Origin: an uncultured Elusimicrobium sp.
GTDB lineage: Bacteria > Elusimicrobiota > Elusimicrobia > Elusimicrobiales > Elusimicrobiaceae
Length of the DNA: 21,713 nucleotides
Assembly (NCBI GenBank): GCA_937891135.1
Contig: CALAFB010000028.1
Coordinates: 1-21,713 of the forward strand
Direction of reading: 5' to 3'
This document shows, piece by piece, positions 1-6,717 of this stretch (position 1 is the first letter of the stretch; each line of letters begins with the position of its first letter). A model generated the notes under the pieces. It made no database searches, was not told the origin of the DNA, and was given only the letters and a program-made list of their open reading frames with translations. A program made the position numbers and the translations under genes.

Positions 1-416
1 ATTCCTTTACAAAAGCAGAAAGATCAGGAAAAGGCAAAATAAAAAAGAAAGAAGACCCGCGCAGGGTTGCCGGAGAGCGGGACCAGCCAGTATTGGATAT
101 GCTGACTTCGCTTTATTTTGTGCGCTCGCAGCCGCTTGAAACCGGGAAAGACCTGTCTTTTGATATTATTAACCGGGAGGAACGCTACCCGCTTCTTGTC
201 AAAGTACTCGGCAAAGAAACCATAAAAACAAAAGCGGGCAAGTTTAACTGCTGGGTTGTAGAACCGCAATTTCGGGGAGAAGGCATTTTTGTAGCCAAAG
301 GGAAAAGTTTAAAAGTTTGGCTGACTGATGATGAGTACCGCATGCCGGTAAAAATGGCCGTAGAAGTATTCATCGGCAGCGTGTATGCAGAATTATTGGA
401 TTACAAACGCAATTAA
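1..416 (+). CDS. DUF3108-like protein, 3' part (5' end outside window)
   Basis: The reading frame is open from the window edge (first full codon at position 3) to TAA at 414-416, so the ATG at 93 is internal and the gene is truncated by the window. The visible ~137 residues begin with a very basic, hydrophilic stretch. They continue with LTSLYFVRSQPLETGKDLSF, a segment on maturation of a stored product (KTKAGKFNCWVVEP), and VWLTDDEYRMPVKM near the end. This pattern, a short beta-rich repeat module with a lysine-rich turn and a terminal 'xxDxxRxPVKM', is what I associate with DUF3108, a family of usually exported proteins of unknown function. No catalytic residues can be assigned. The promoter of the next gene lies immediately after its stop codon, so it probably ends a separate transcription unit. 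Family assignment is from motif memory and moderate only. Confidence 0.65.
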   Translation, partial: SFTKAERSGKGKIKKKEDPRRVAGERDQPVLDMLTSLYFVRSQPLETGKDLSFDIINREERYPLLVKVLGKETIKTKAGKFNCWVVEPQFRGEGIFVAKGKSLKVWLTDDEYRMPVKMAVEVFIGSVYAELLDYKRN

Positions 417-424
417 GATATAAT
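396..424 (+). promoter_or_regulatory. Promoter of the hldE-kdsB-pyrG operon
   Basis: A perfect TATAAT lies at 419-424, two bases after the upstream stop codon. A weak -35 (TTGGAT, 396-401) precedes it by 17 bp, inside the end of the upstream gene. The start codon at 450 lies 25 nt downstream with AAGGAG in between. The -10 is strong; the -35 is only half matched. Confidence 0.6.
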
Positions 425-449
425 AAACTATATGTTTTAAGGAGTAACT

Positions 450-1436
450 ATGGCAATTACCAAACAACGCTTGAAAAGTATTTTACGTCAGTTTAAAGGG
501 CAGGAAATCATTGTGGTGGGCGATATTATGCTGGACCATTTTATTAAGGGAAGTGTGTCCCGCATTTCGCCGGAAGCTCCTGTACCGGTAGTGGCTGTAA
601 ACAATGAGTTTTTCGTAGCCGGAGGAGCCGGCAACGTAGCCGTTAACTTGGCCGCCTTAGGAGCAAAACCCGTGATGATTTCCGTCGTTGGGCCGGACCT
701 TGGCGGAGAAATGCTCAAAGGATTTTTACGCGATAAAAACATCAGCACGTATGGTGTTTGCGAAGATACGGACCGGCCGACTACGCAAAAAATCCGCGTT
801 ATGGCCGAGCAGCAGCAAATTGTGCGTTATGACCGGGAAAGCAAAAAAGTAATTTCTCCAGCTATTGCCCGTCAATGTATGAAAAATTTTGATGTAGCTA
901 TTAAAACTGCCAAAGGGGTTATTTTGTCTGATTACGGCAAAGGAATGCTGAGCGATCAAAACATCCAAACCATTATTGATAAATGCCGCAAGAAAAAAAT
1001 CCCCGTCTGCGTGGACCCCAAAATTGATAACTTTAAAAAATACAAAAACATTACCTGTATGACCCCCAACACCAAAGAAGCCTGGGAAGGCGTGGGCGAA
1101 ACCCCCAAACCCGGCGAAGAAGCCATTGAAAAATTAGGTAATAAAATTTTAAAGATGTTAAATGCCACGTCCATCTTAATTACCCGCAGCGCAGAGGGTA
1201 TGAGCCTGTTTGAAAAAGGCAAAACTAAACCCTTTACCGTGCCCACGACTGCGCGTGAAGTGTATGATGTTACCGGGGCGGGTGACACAGTTATTTCGGT
1301 GCTAACCCTAGGGTTAGCAGCCGGGGCTAACTTGCAAGAAGCAGCGGTATTATCCAATTACGCGGCCGGCATTGTTGTAGGAAAATCCGGCACGGCTACC
1401 GCGAGCCCGGCAGAAATTGAGCAGGTGCTCTTATGA
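450..1436 (+). CDS. hldE: D-glycero-beta-D-manno-heptose-7-phosphate kinase (HldE N-domain type, PfkB family)
   Basis: This is a PfkB-family sugar kinase of 328 residues. By family knowledge it phosphorylates D-manno-heptose 7-phosphate at C1 in ADP-heptose synthesis for LPS core, in the cytoplasm. The sequence shows the N-terminal ribokinase signature (VGDIMLDHFIKGSVSRISPE, ~23-42), the glycine-rich substrate segment GGAGNVAVNLAALGA, the heptose-kinase-like stretch RVMAEQQQIVRYDRE, and the C-terminal catalytic signature DVTGAGDT with base Asp279. The length matches only the kinase half of E. coli HldE. The C-terminal adenylyltransferase half is absent, so a separate enzyme (HldC-type) is needed elsewhere. 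A good ribosome site (AAGGAG) precedes ATG. It overlaps kdsB by 4 bp (ATGA), implying coupled translation. An 18 bp perfect palindrome sits in its 3' part. Another PfkB substrate is possible but less likely next to kdsB; rfaE1 or hldA are equivalent names. Confidence 0.88.
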   Translation: MAITKQRLKSILRQFKGQEIIVVGDIMLDHFIKGSVSRISPEAPVPVVAVNNEFFVAGGAGNVAVNLAALGAKPVMISVVGPDLGGEMLKGFLRDKNISTYGVCEDTDRPTTQKIRVMAEQQQIVRYDRESKKVISPAIARQCMKNFDVAIKTAKGVILSDYGKGMLSDQNIQTIIDKCRKKKIPVCVDPKIDNFKKYKNITCMTPNTKEAWEGVGETPKPGEEAIEKLGNKILKMLNATSILITRSAEGMSLFEKGKTKPFTVPTTAREVYDVTGAGDTVISVLTLGLAAGANLQEAAVLSNYAAGIVVGKSGTATASPAEIEQVLL

Positions 1437-2176
1437 GTAACACGATTATTGCCATTCCGGCCAGGTTTGGGTCTACACGTTTTCCGGGCAAAGTGCTTGC
1501 CAAACTGGCGGGCAAACCCGTTATTCAACACGTGTATGAAGCATGCGTCCGGGCGAACCTGGGGCGCATTGTAATTGCTACCGAAAGTACCGAAGTGGTA
1601 TCGGCCTGTATGCAATTCGGCGGCAATGTAATGATGACCAGCTCCGCCTGCCAAAGCGGTACGGACCGCATTTACGAAGCTACCCAATACGGCGAAGAAC
1701 CCTTTATTATTAACGTACAAGGCGATGAACCGTTTATTAAACCGGATACAATTGTAAAAATTGCCGAACTGTTACAGAACGATAAATCGTGCGATATTGC
1801 CACCGCCGTCATGGCAACGACGGACGATGCCAAAATTGATAACCCCAACTGCGTCAAAGCCGTCCTAGCTTCCGATCAGCGCGCCTTGTATTTTTCGCGC
1901 GCGCGCGTGCCGTTTAAACGGGAACCGTCCGAAGAAAACAAAAATTTTGTATATTGGCACCATTGCGGTATTTACGGCTACCGCCACGCGGCCTTAAAAC
2001 GCTTTGTTTCCCTGCCGCAAAGCCCGCTTGAAAAAATAGAAAAATTGGAACAACTGCGCGCACTAGAAGACGGAATGACGATTAAATGCGTACAAACTGA
2101 ACCGGCCGGCCCGGCCATTGATACGCCGGAAGATTTACAACGTGCCGAACGGTATTGGCAGGAAATACACGGATAA
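1433..2176 (+). CDS. kdsB: 3-deoxy-manno-octulosonate cytidylyltransferase (CMP-Kdo synthetase)
   Basis: KdsB activates Kdo with CTP to give CMP-Kdo, the donor for the lipid A-Kdo linkage; it is a soluble cytoplasmic enzyme. The 247-residue length is typical. The N-terminal nucleotide-binding signature is IPARFGSTRFPGKVLAKLAG (8-27), followed by VIATES, the metal/nucleotide motif NVQGDEPFI, the YFSRARVPF segment and a WHHCGIYGYR stretch, all characteristic of KdsB. The start codon overlaps the stop of the heptose kinase gene (ATGA), and pyrG follows after 21 nt with its own AGGAG site. Pairing with pyrG is meaningful because CTP synthase makes the KdsB substrate; kdsB-pyrG adjacency is also known from Chlamydia. 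A run of alternating CG (1896-1907) encodes part of the SRARVP segment. Confidence 0.95.
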   Translation: MSNTIIAIPARFGSTRFPGKVLAKLAGKPVIQHVYEACVRANLGRIVIATESTEVVSACMQFGGNVMMTSSACQSGTDRIYEATQYGEEPFIINVQGDEPFIKPDTIVKIAELLQNDKSCDIATAVMATTDDAKIDNPNCVKAVLASDQRALYFSRARVPFKREPSEENKNFVYWHHCGIYGYRHAALKRFVSLPQSPLEKIEKLEQLRALEDGMTIKCVQTEPAGPAIDTPEDLQRAERYWQEIHG

Positions 2177-2197
2177 ACGATTTTAAGGAGAGAAATT

Positions 2198-3784
2198 ATG
2201 TCTAAATTTATTATTATTACCGGCGGGGTGGTTAGTTCGCTGGGGAAAGGAATTTCCGGGGCCAGTATCGGCAAACTGTTGCAACTGAACGGCCTCAAAG
2301 TCAACATGATTAAGTGTGACCCCTATATTAACGTGGACCCGGGCACGATGTCCCCCTACCAACACGGCGAAGTGTTTGTGACAACGGACGGAGCCGAGGC
2401 CGACCTGGACCTAGGCCATTATGAACGCTTTTTAGACATCACCATGACCCGCGCCAACACCAACACCGCCGGCAGTATCTATCAAACCGTCATTGATAAA
2501 GAACGCCGCGGCGAATATCTAGGGGCCACGGTGCAAGTCATTCCCCACATCACTAACGAAATTAAAAAACGCTTTACCGCCTTTGAAAATGAAGTAGACA
2601 TATCTATTATTGAAATTGGCGGAACCGTGGGGGATATTGAATCCTTACCGTTTTTGGAAGCGGCACGCCAGTTGTGTTTGGAAAAAGGACCGGAAAATGT
2701 AATTTCCGTACATGTTACCTTAGTGCCGTATATTGCAGTAGCACAGGAACTAAAAACGAAACCCACCCAGCACTCCGTTAATAAACTGCGTGAAGTAGGC
2801 ATTGCGCCCAGCATGCTTATCTGCCGCACGGAAAAACCGCTGTCTGAAAGTTTAAAGAAAAAAATCTCGCTGTTTTGCAGTGTACCTGCGCAAAACGTGA
2901 TTGAATGTGCAGATGCAAAATCCATTTACCACGTGCCGGAAATGTTCTACAAACAAAACGTGGATAAAGAAATTATGCACCTCTTGGGCTTAAAACCCAC
3001 GCAGGAAGTAAACCCGGCCTGGTTTGAATTTTTTGACAAGGCCATGACACCCAGCAAATCGGTACGGATTGCCGTTGCCGGGAAGTATTCCGAATTGCAA
3101 GACGCCTACAAATCCATTAACGAGGCCCTGCGCCATGCGGGCATGAACAATGATGCCAAAGTGGAAATTGTTTACGTTAATACCGAAAAAGACAACGTGG
3201 AAGAAAAACTAAAAACAGTAGACGGAATTTTAATCCCGGGCGGGTTTGGTACGCGCGGCATTGAAGGGAAAATTACTACGATTAAATACGCGCGCGAACA
3301 TAAAAAACCGTTTTTGGGGATTTGCGTAGGCATGCAGTGCGCGGTTATTGAAGCGGCGCGCAATTTATGCGGTTTGCATGATGCCAACTCTACCGAATTT
3401 GACCCCACCACTAAAGACCCCGTGGTGGACTTGACCCCCCAGCAAAAAAATGTGGTCTACAAAGGCGGCACTATGCGCCTAGGCAATTATACGGCGGACT
3501 TAAAAGAAGGTTCCCTGGCGCGCCGTTTATACGGCAAAGACCAAATTGTGGAACGCCACCGCCACCGCTACGAATTTAACCCGGCTTACGTCAAACAATT
3601 AGCAGATGCCGGGCTAAAGGTTTCCGGTTGGCACGAAGGCGTTTTACCCGAAATTGTGGAGCGTGAAGACCACCCGTATTTTATTGCGGGGCAATTCCAC
3701 CCGGAATTTGGCAGTAGGCCTATGCGCCCACACCCGCTGTTTGACGGCTTAATTAAAGCCAGTTTAAAACAGAAAGAAGGGTAG
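2198..3784 (+). CDS. pyrG: CTP synthase (glutamine hydrolysing)
   Basis: PyrG converts UTP to CTP using ATP and glutamine-derived ammonia. The 528-residue protein has both halves. The N-terminal synthetase domain carries GGVVSSLGKGISGASIGKLL (P-loop region), DPYINVDPGTMSPYQHGEVF, TDGAEADLDLGHYERF and GGTVGDIESLPFLEA. The C-terminal class I glutamine amidotransferase domain has nucleophile Cys376 in LGICVGMQ and the His501/Glu503 pair in GQFHPEFGSRP. Nothing essential is missing. It starts 21 nt after kdsB with a clear AAGGAGAG site and is the last gene of the operon; a GC-rich hairpin follows within 25 nt. In this context it supplies CTP both for general metabolism and for CMP-Kdo formation by its neighbour. 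Confidence 0.98.
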   Translation: MSKFIIITGGVVSSLGKGISGASIGKLLQLNGLKVNMIKCDPYINVDPGTMSPYQHGEVFVTTDGAEADLDLGHYERFLDITMTRANTNTAGSIYQTVIDKERRGEYLGATVQVIPHITNEIKKRFTAFENEVDISIIEIGGTVGDIESLPFLEAARQLCLEKGPENVISVHVTLVPYIAVAQELKTKPTQHSVNKLREVGIAPSMLICRTEKPLSESLKKKISLFCSVPAQNVIECADAKSIYHVPEMFYKQNVDKEIMHLLGLKPTQEVNPAWFEFFDKAMTPSKSVRIAVAGKYSELQDAYKSINEALRHAGMNNDAKVEIVYVNTEKDNVEEKLKTVDGILIPGGFGTRGIEGKITTIKYAREHKKPFLGICVGMQCAVIEAARNLCGLHDANSTEFDPTTKDPVVDLTPQQKNVVYKGGTMRLGNYTADLKEGSLARRLYGKDQIVERHRHRYEFNPAYVKQLADAGLKVSGWHEGVLPEIVEREDHPYFIAGQFHPEFGSRPMRPHPLFDGLIKASLKQKEG

Positions 3785-3799
3785 TGGAAAACCAATCAA

Positions 3800-3834
3800 A
3801 AAATTTTCCCCCGGCAAAGCCGGGGGATGCTTTG
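3800..3834. terminator. Bidirectional intrinsic terminator between pyrG and pilin 1
   Basis: An 8 bp perfect stem (CCCCCGGC, AAA loop, GCCGGGGG; 3808-3826) lies in the 50 bp between the convergent pyrG and pilin-like gene 1. Read on the minus strand it is followed by AAAATTTTTT, a good tail for the pilin transcript. On the plus strand the tail is weaker (ATGCTTTGTT). Confidence 0.85.
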
Positions 3835-4371
3835 TTAAATATCGTATCCTTCTAATGCTTGCCAACCACCGCTGTTTTCCAAATATTCACATCCGGCTTT
3901 TCCCAAAGGATCATTGTAACCGCAGATTCTAGTCCATTTCCCCATTTGTGCATCATACAAAGAAAACAAGACAGGATAGTAATTGTCATTTAATCTACGA
4001 CTCTCTATTTCACACTTTCTATCAGGACGACAGCCAAGAATATACATAAAATTCTCAAGCATACAATATCCCTCTTCGGTAAAAGAACACGGCAACTCTA
4101 TTGCCAAATTATCAATTTTTTCTAACCGTTCGTCATATACATATTCCTCTCCTGTTAAAAAGGATGTCGCCTTGATAGGAAAACCATTTTCTAACAGATA
4201 TAGTTCTATTGCGTTTTCTAACAGGGATATAGTTTGCCTGGCTTCAACGTAACGGCTTTTCTCCACGGCTTTTTGGTACTGCGGCAGGGCCACCGCCGCC
4301 AACACACCAATGATAAGTACCACTACTAACAACTCAATAAGGGTAAAACCCCATTTGTTACTTTGTTTCAT
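3835..4371 (-). CDS. Type IV pilin-like protein 1 (prepilin, N-methylation signature)
   Basis: This 178-residue protein begins MKQSNKWGFTLIELLVVV. It has a short basic leader, a Gly8/Phe9 prepilin-peptidase site, Glu at mature position +5, and a hydrophobic helix that continues into ALPQYQKAVEKSRYVEARQ. By family knowledge such proteins are processed by PilD and assembled into type IV pili or pseudopili across the periplasm. The C-terminal globular part is unlike its two paralogues here and contains six cysteines that could form disulfides. A longer frame upstream (to 4440) is possible, but ATG 4371 is chosen because AGGAG lies 9 nt before it and a leader of 8 residues is normal. Its own promoter and ~120 nt leader precede it, and a hairpin terminator follows, so it is a single-gene cassette. 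No pilus assembly genes are nearby. Whether it is a major pilin or a minor pseudopilin cannot be told. Confidence 0.92.
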   Translation of the reverse strand: MKQSNKWGFTLIELLVVVLIIGVLAAVALPQYQKAVEKSRYVEARQTISLLENAIELYLLENGFPIKATSFLTGEEYVYDERLEKIDNLAIELPCSFTEEGYCMLENFMYILGCRPDRKCEIESRRLNDNYYPVLFSLYDAQMGKWTRICGYNDPLGKAGCEYLENSGGWQALEGYDI

Positions 4372-4465
4372 TTTATAATCTCCTATTTGTTTTAGTTTTA
4401 TTTCGTAACAACTGTATGCCTTTATTTGGGGCAAAAACACCCTTTAAAACGGCTTTTACAAGCCG

Positions 4466-4480
4466 GATATCTCCCCCCAT
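4466..4480 (-). promoter_or_regulatory. Conserved G-rich leader box of pilin 1
   Basis: Read on the minus strand this is ATGGGGGGAGATATC, about 15-30 nt into the predicted 5' leader. The same box with one difference (ATGGGGGGAGGTATC) occurs in the leader of pilin 2 at 13226-13240. It is followed here by a small hairpin (GGCTT-GTAA-AAGCC, 4451-4464). The function is unknown; the conservation between leaders that otherwise differ in length suggests a regulatory RNA or protein site. Confidence 0.55.
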
Positions 4481-4501
4481 TTATACGGTCGCTATCATCA
4501 A

Positions 4502-4529
4502 AATCTACCAAAAAAAAAAAACGCGTCAA
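4502..4529 (-). promoter_or_regulatory. Promoter of pilin 1, T12 spacer
   Basis: The -35 TTGACG (4529-4524) and -10 TAGATT (4507-4502) are separated by 16 bp made of CG, twelve T and GG. The architecture is the same, base count included, as the promoter of pilin 2. Expected transcription start is near 4495. The region upstream (4530-4614), up to the pbpC stop, is AT-rich with no hairpin terminator, so read-through from pbpC into this cassette is possible. Confidence 0.7.
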
Positions 4530-4614
4530 GCCTTTTAAAACAAACAGGCAAAAACAACGACCAAAAACACGGAAGAACTACTGAAATAAATTCAATAAGA
4601 TAAAAGAAAAGCAA

Positions 4615-6717
4615 CTACTTTAAGACTTCAAAAGAAAGTGAATCCGTTTGCCCGCCACAGGTAACAGCCAGCGTGTGTTTGCCCGCCGCAAGCGGCCACC
4701 ACGTTTCACACGAAGTACCCGGCAAGACTTTTTTATCTACCGTCCAACGGCAGACCGTTTGGGCACACACAGCCGTTAATTTGAGTTGCTGGGCCGCGTG
4801 CGGCAACGAAGGGTCCACCATAAAAATATCCCCCGTTTGCACAGAAGTAATCTGCGTACGCACCGCCGGCGTATGTTGGCCGGTACAGGTTTTGGGCATC
4901 CATTTTTCGTCAAATACTTCTTCGTGCGTATGCGTACATGTAGGGCCGGCCAATCGTCCGGTTTCATTACAAACCATCGTGCGGCGGATACCGTCCGGCG
5001 TTGAAAAATCCGGCGAGGGATATTTTTCTTGCACGGCTAAAGCCGTATCATGCAAAATAGGGCCTGCCCCTGTAATGCCGGAAACTTTCTGCATAGGGCT
5101 AGCATCAAAATTACCCACCCATACGCCCACGGTCCAACGCGGGGTATAGCCCAGCGCAAAATTGTCTTTATAATCTTTGGAAGTACCTGTTTTGGCAGCC
5201 ATTTCAAACGGAACCGCTAACGCCGAGTTTAGCCCAAACGCCGGTGCCCGGGCCTGGTTATCTTTTAAAATATCTGTAATCAAGTAGGCCGTTTTTTCAT
5301 CTAATACACGGGTCGTTTTACCGGGCATTTTTACGTCAGGCGACAACGATAACTGCACGGGTTTAAAAATTCCCCCCCGCGCTAACGTGGCATACGCGTT
5401 TGTTAACTCCAGCAGCTGCACTTCCCCATTTCCGAGGGACAATCCCAACCCGTAAAAATCCGCCTCTTTATGTAACGAATGAAACCCCAACTGGTGCAAA
5501 AAAGTAAGTAATTCAGCGGCCCCCAGTTGCTCGGCTACTTTTACCGCCGGGATGTTATACGAACACGCAAGCGCGGTCCGTACGGGAACGGCTCCGTGAA
5601 AATTTTCATCATAATTGTGCGGGCGAAACCCGCCTTCAAAAAATGTATCCGAATCATCTACTAGCGTAGAGGGATAAATTTTCTGCCGCGCCAACGCAAG
5701 CCCGTACACAAACGGTTTTAAGGCCGAACCCGGCTGCCGTAGTGCACGTACGCCGTCAATCTCCCCGCTGTGGGCTTTATCCTTAAAATTGGCAGACCCC
5801 ACATACGCCAACACCCCCCCGGTGGCGTTATCCAACACGATAACCGCCGCATTGGTAACATTACTATCCGCCACACGGGATAAATTATTTTGGATAATTT
5901 GCTCGATTTCTTGCTGTAATGAACGGTCCAGCGGGGTATGCGCCCGGGCGGTATGAGTAGGCAACTGGGCCGCCAACAACTGCGTAAAATGCGGTGCATA
6001 AAACGGCCGCTTTTGCGCATGCAACACAAGGGTTTCTTGGCGCGCCCGTGTAAACATTTCTTCGTCTATAAATCCATTTTCGCGCATTTGGGTAAGTACA
6101 TAATTCCGCCGTTTTAATGCGCGGTCAAAATGCGTAAGCGGATTGTAATACGTAGGGGATTTAATAAGCCCTGCCAAAAAAGCCGCTTGGGACAAAGATA
6201 ACTGGTCTGCATCTACCGCAAAATAAAATTTACTGGTCGCCTGCACCCCTTGCGTTAAATTACCAAATTCCAACCGGTTAAAATACTGTTCTAAAATTTC
6301 TTCTTTGGTATATTGCTGCTCCAGCCGGGCGGCTTGGGCCGCTTCCTGGGTTTTCCCCCACAGCGTTTTAGGACGGGGCGAAATGGCACGTGCTAACTGC
6401 TGGGTAATGGTAGAGGCACCGGATACCACCTCCTGCCCGGCCGTGTTTTGCCATACAGCCCGTAATACGGCTGCTACATCTACCCCGTTATGGGTATAAA
6501 AACGCTTATCTTCCGCGGCTACTGCAGCCCCCATTAAAAACGGAGAAATTTGGTCCAGCGTAACAGGTTGGTAATCGGTTTGGCGGCCGGATAATATTCC
6601 GCGTACAGGGGCCCCGGCACGGTCATATATTTGCAACGAAGGAGTTAAAAGTACTTCTTCCCCACCGCACAGGCAGGGAAGAAGCAAACAAAATAACCCC
6701 CAACGCAGGTACTTCAT
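4615..6717 (-). CDS. pbpC: Penicillin-binding protein 1C (bifunctional peptidoglycan glycosyltransferase/transpeptidase)
   Basis: This class A penicillin-binding protein of 700 residues polymerises and cross-links peptidoglycan in the periplasm. It has a short hydrophobic N-terminal anchor (~6-18). A GT51 domain follows with EDKRFYTHNGVD (catalytic Glu69), GASTITQQLAR and the KSPTYYNP motif. The transpeptidase domain has S331-ALK, the SYN triad at 386-388 and KTGTSKD at 509-515. A C-terminal PBP1C-type beta domain (~610-700) carries four cysteines. Start choice: TTG at 6720 is possible, but ATG 6717 overlaps the alpha-2-macroglobulin stop by one base (TGATG), the typical coupled arrangement. 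PBP1C next to a thioester alpha-2-macroglobulin is a well-known association, interpreted as repair of the wall after host or competitor attack. All catalytic residues are present. Confidence 0.95.
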   Translation of the reverse strand: MKYLRWGLFCLLLPCLCGGEEVLLTPSLQIYDRAGAPVRGILSGRQTDYQPVTLDQISPFLMGAAVAAEDKRFYTHNGVDVAAVLRAVWQNTAGQEVVSGASTITQQLARAISPRPKTLWGKTQEAAQAARLEQQYTKEEILEQYFNRLEFGNLTQGVQATSKFYFAVDADQLSLSQAAFLAGLIKSPTYYNPLTHFDRALKRRNYVLTQMRENGFIDEEMFTRARQETLVLHAQKRPFYAPHFTQLLAAQLPTHTARAHTPLDRSLQQEIEQIIQNNLSRVADSNVTNAAVIVLDNATGGVLAYVGSANFKDKAHSGEIDGVRALRQPGSALKPFVYGLALARQKIYPSTLVDDSDTFFEGGFRPHNYDENFHGAVPVRTALACSYNIPAVKVAEQLGAAELLTFLHQLGFHSLHKEADFYGLGLSLGNGEVQLLELTNAYATLARGGIFKPVQLSLSPDVKMPGKTTRVLDEKTAYLITDILKDNQARAPAFGLNSALAVPFEMAAKTGTSKDYKDNFALGYTPRWTVGVWVGNFDASPMQKVSGITGAGPILHDTALAVQEKYPSPDFSTPDGIRRTMVCNETGRLAGPTCTHTHEEVFDEKWMPKTCTGQHTPAVRTQITSVQTGDIFMVDPSLPHAAQQLKLTAVCAQTVCRWTVDKKVLPGTSCETWWPLAAGKHTLAVTCGGQTDSLSFEVLK

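Noticed and set aside
93..416. ATG at 93 as the true start of the first gene
   Set aside because: The frame is open upstream to the window edge and the family-like sequence continues across the Met, so the gene is truncated by the window rather than starting at 93.
1896..1910. Alternating CG tract in kdsB as Z-DNA or regulatory site
   Set aside because: It encodes the conserved SRARVP segment with common Arg and Ala codons, so coding constraint explains it.
4372..4440. Longer N-terminus (23 extra residues) for pilin 1
   Set aside because: It would place a polar, non-basic extension before the prepilin leader; the internal ATG at 4371 has AGGAG at the right distance and gives a normal 8-residue leader.
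4672..5149. Plus-strand ORFs opposite pbpC and the macroglobulin gene
   Set aside because: They are antisense to strongly conserved coding sequence, have no family resemblance and no ribosome sites.
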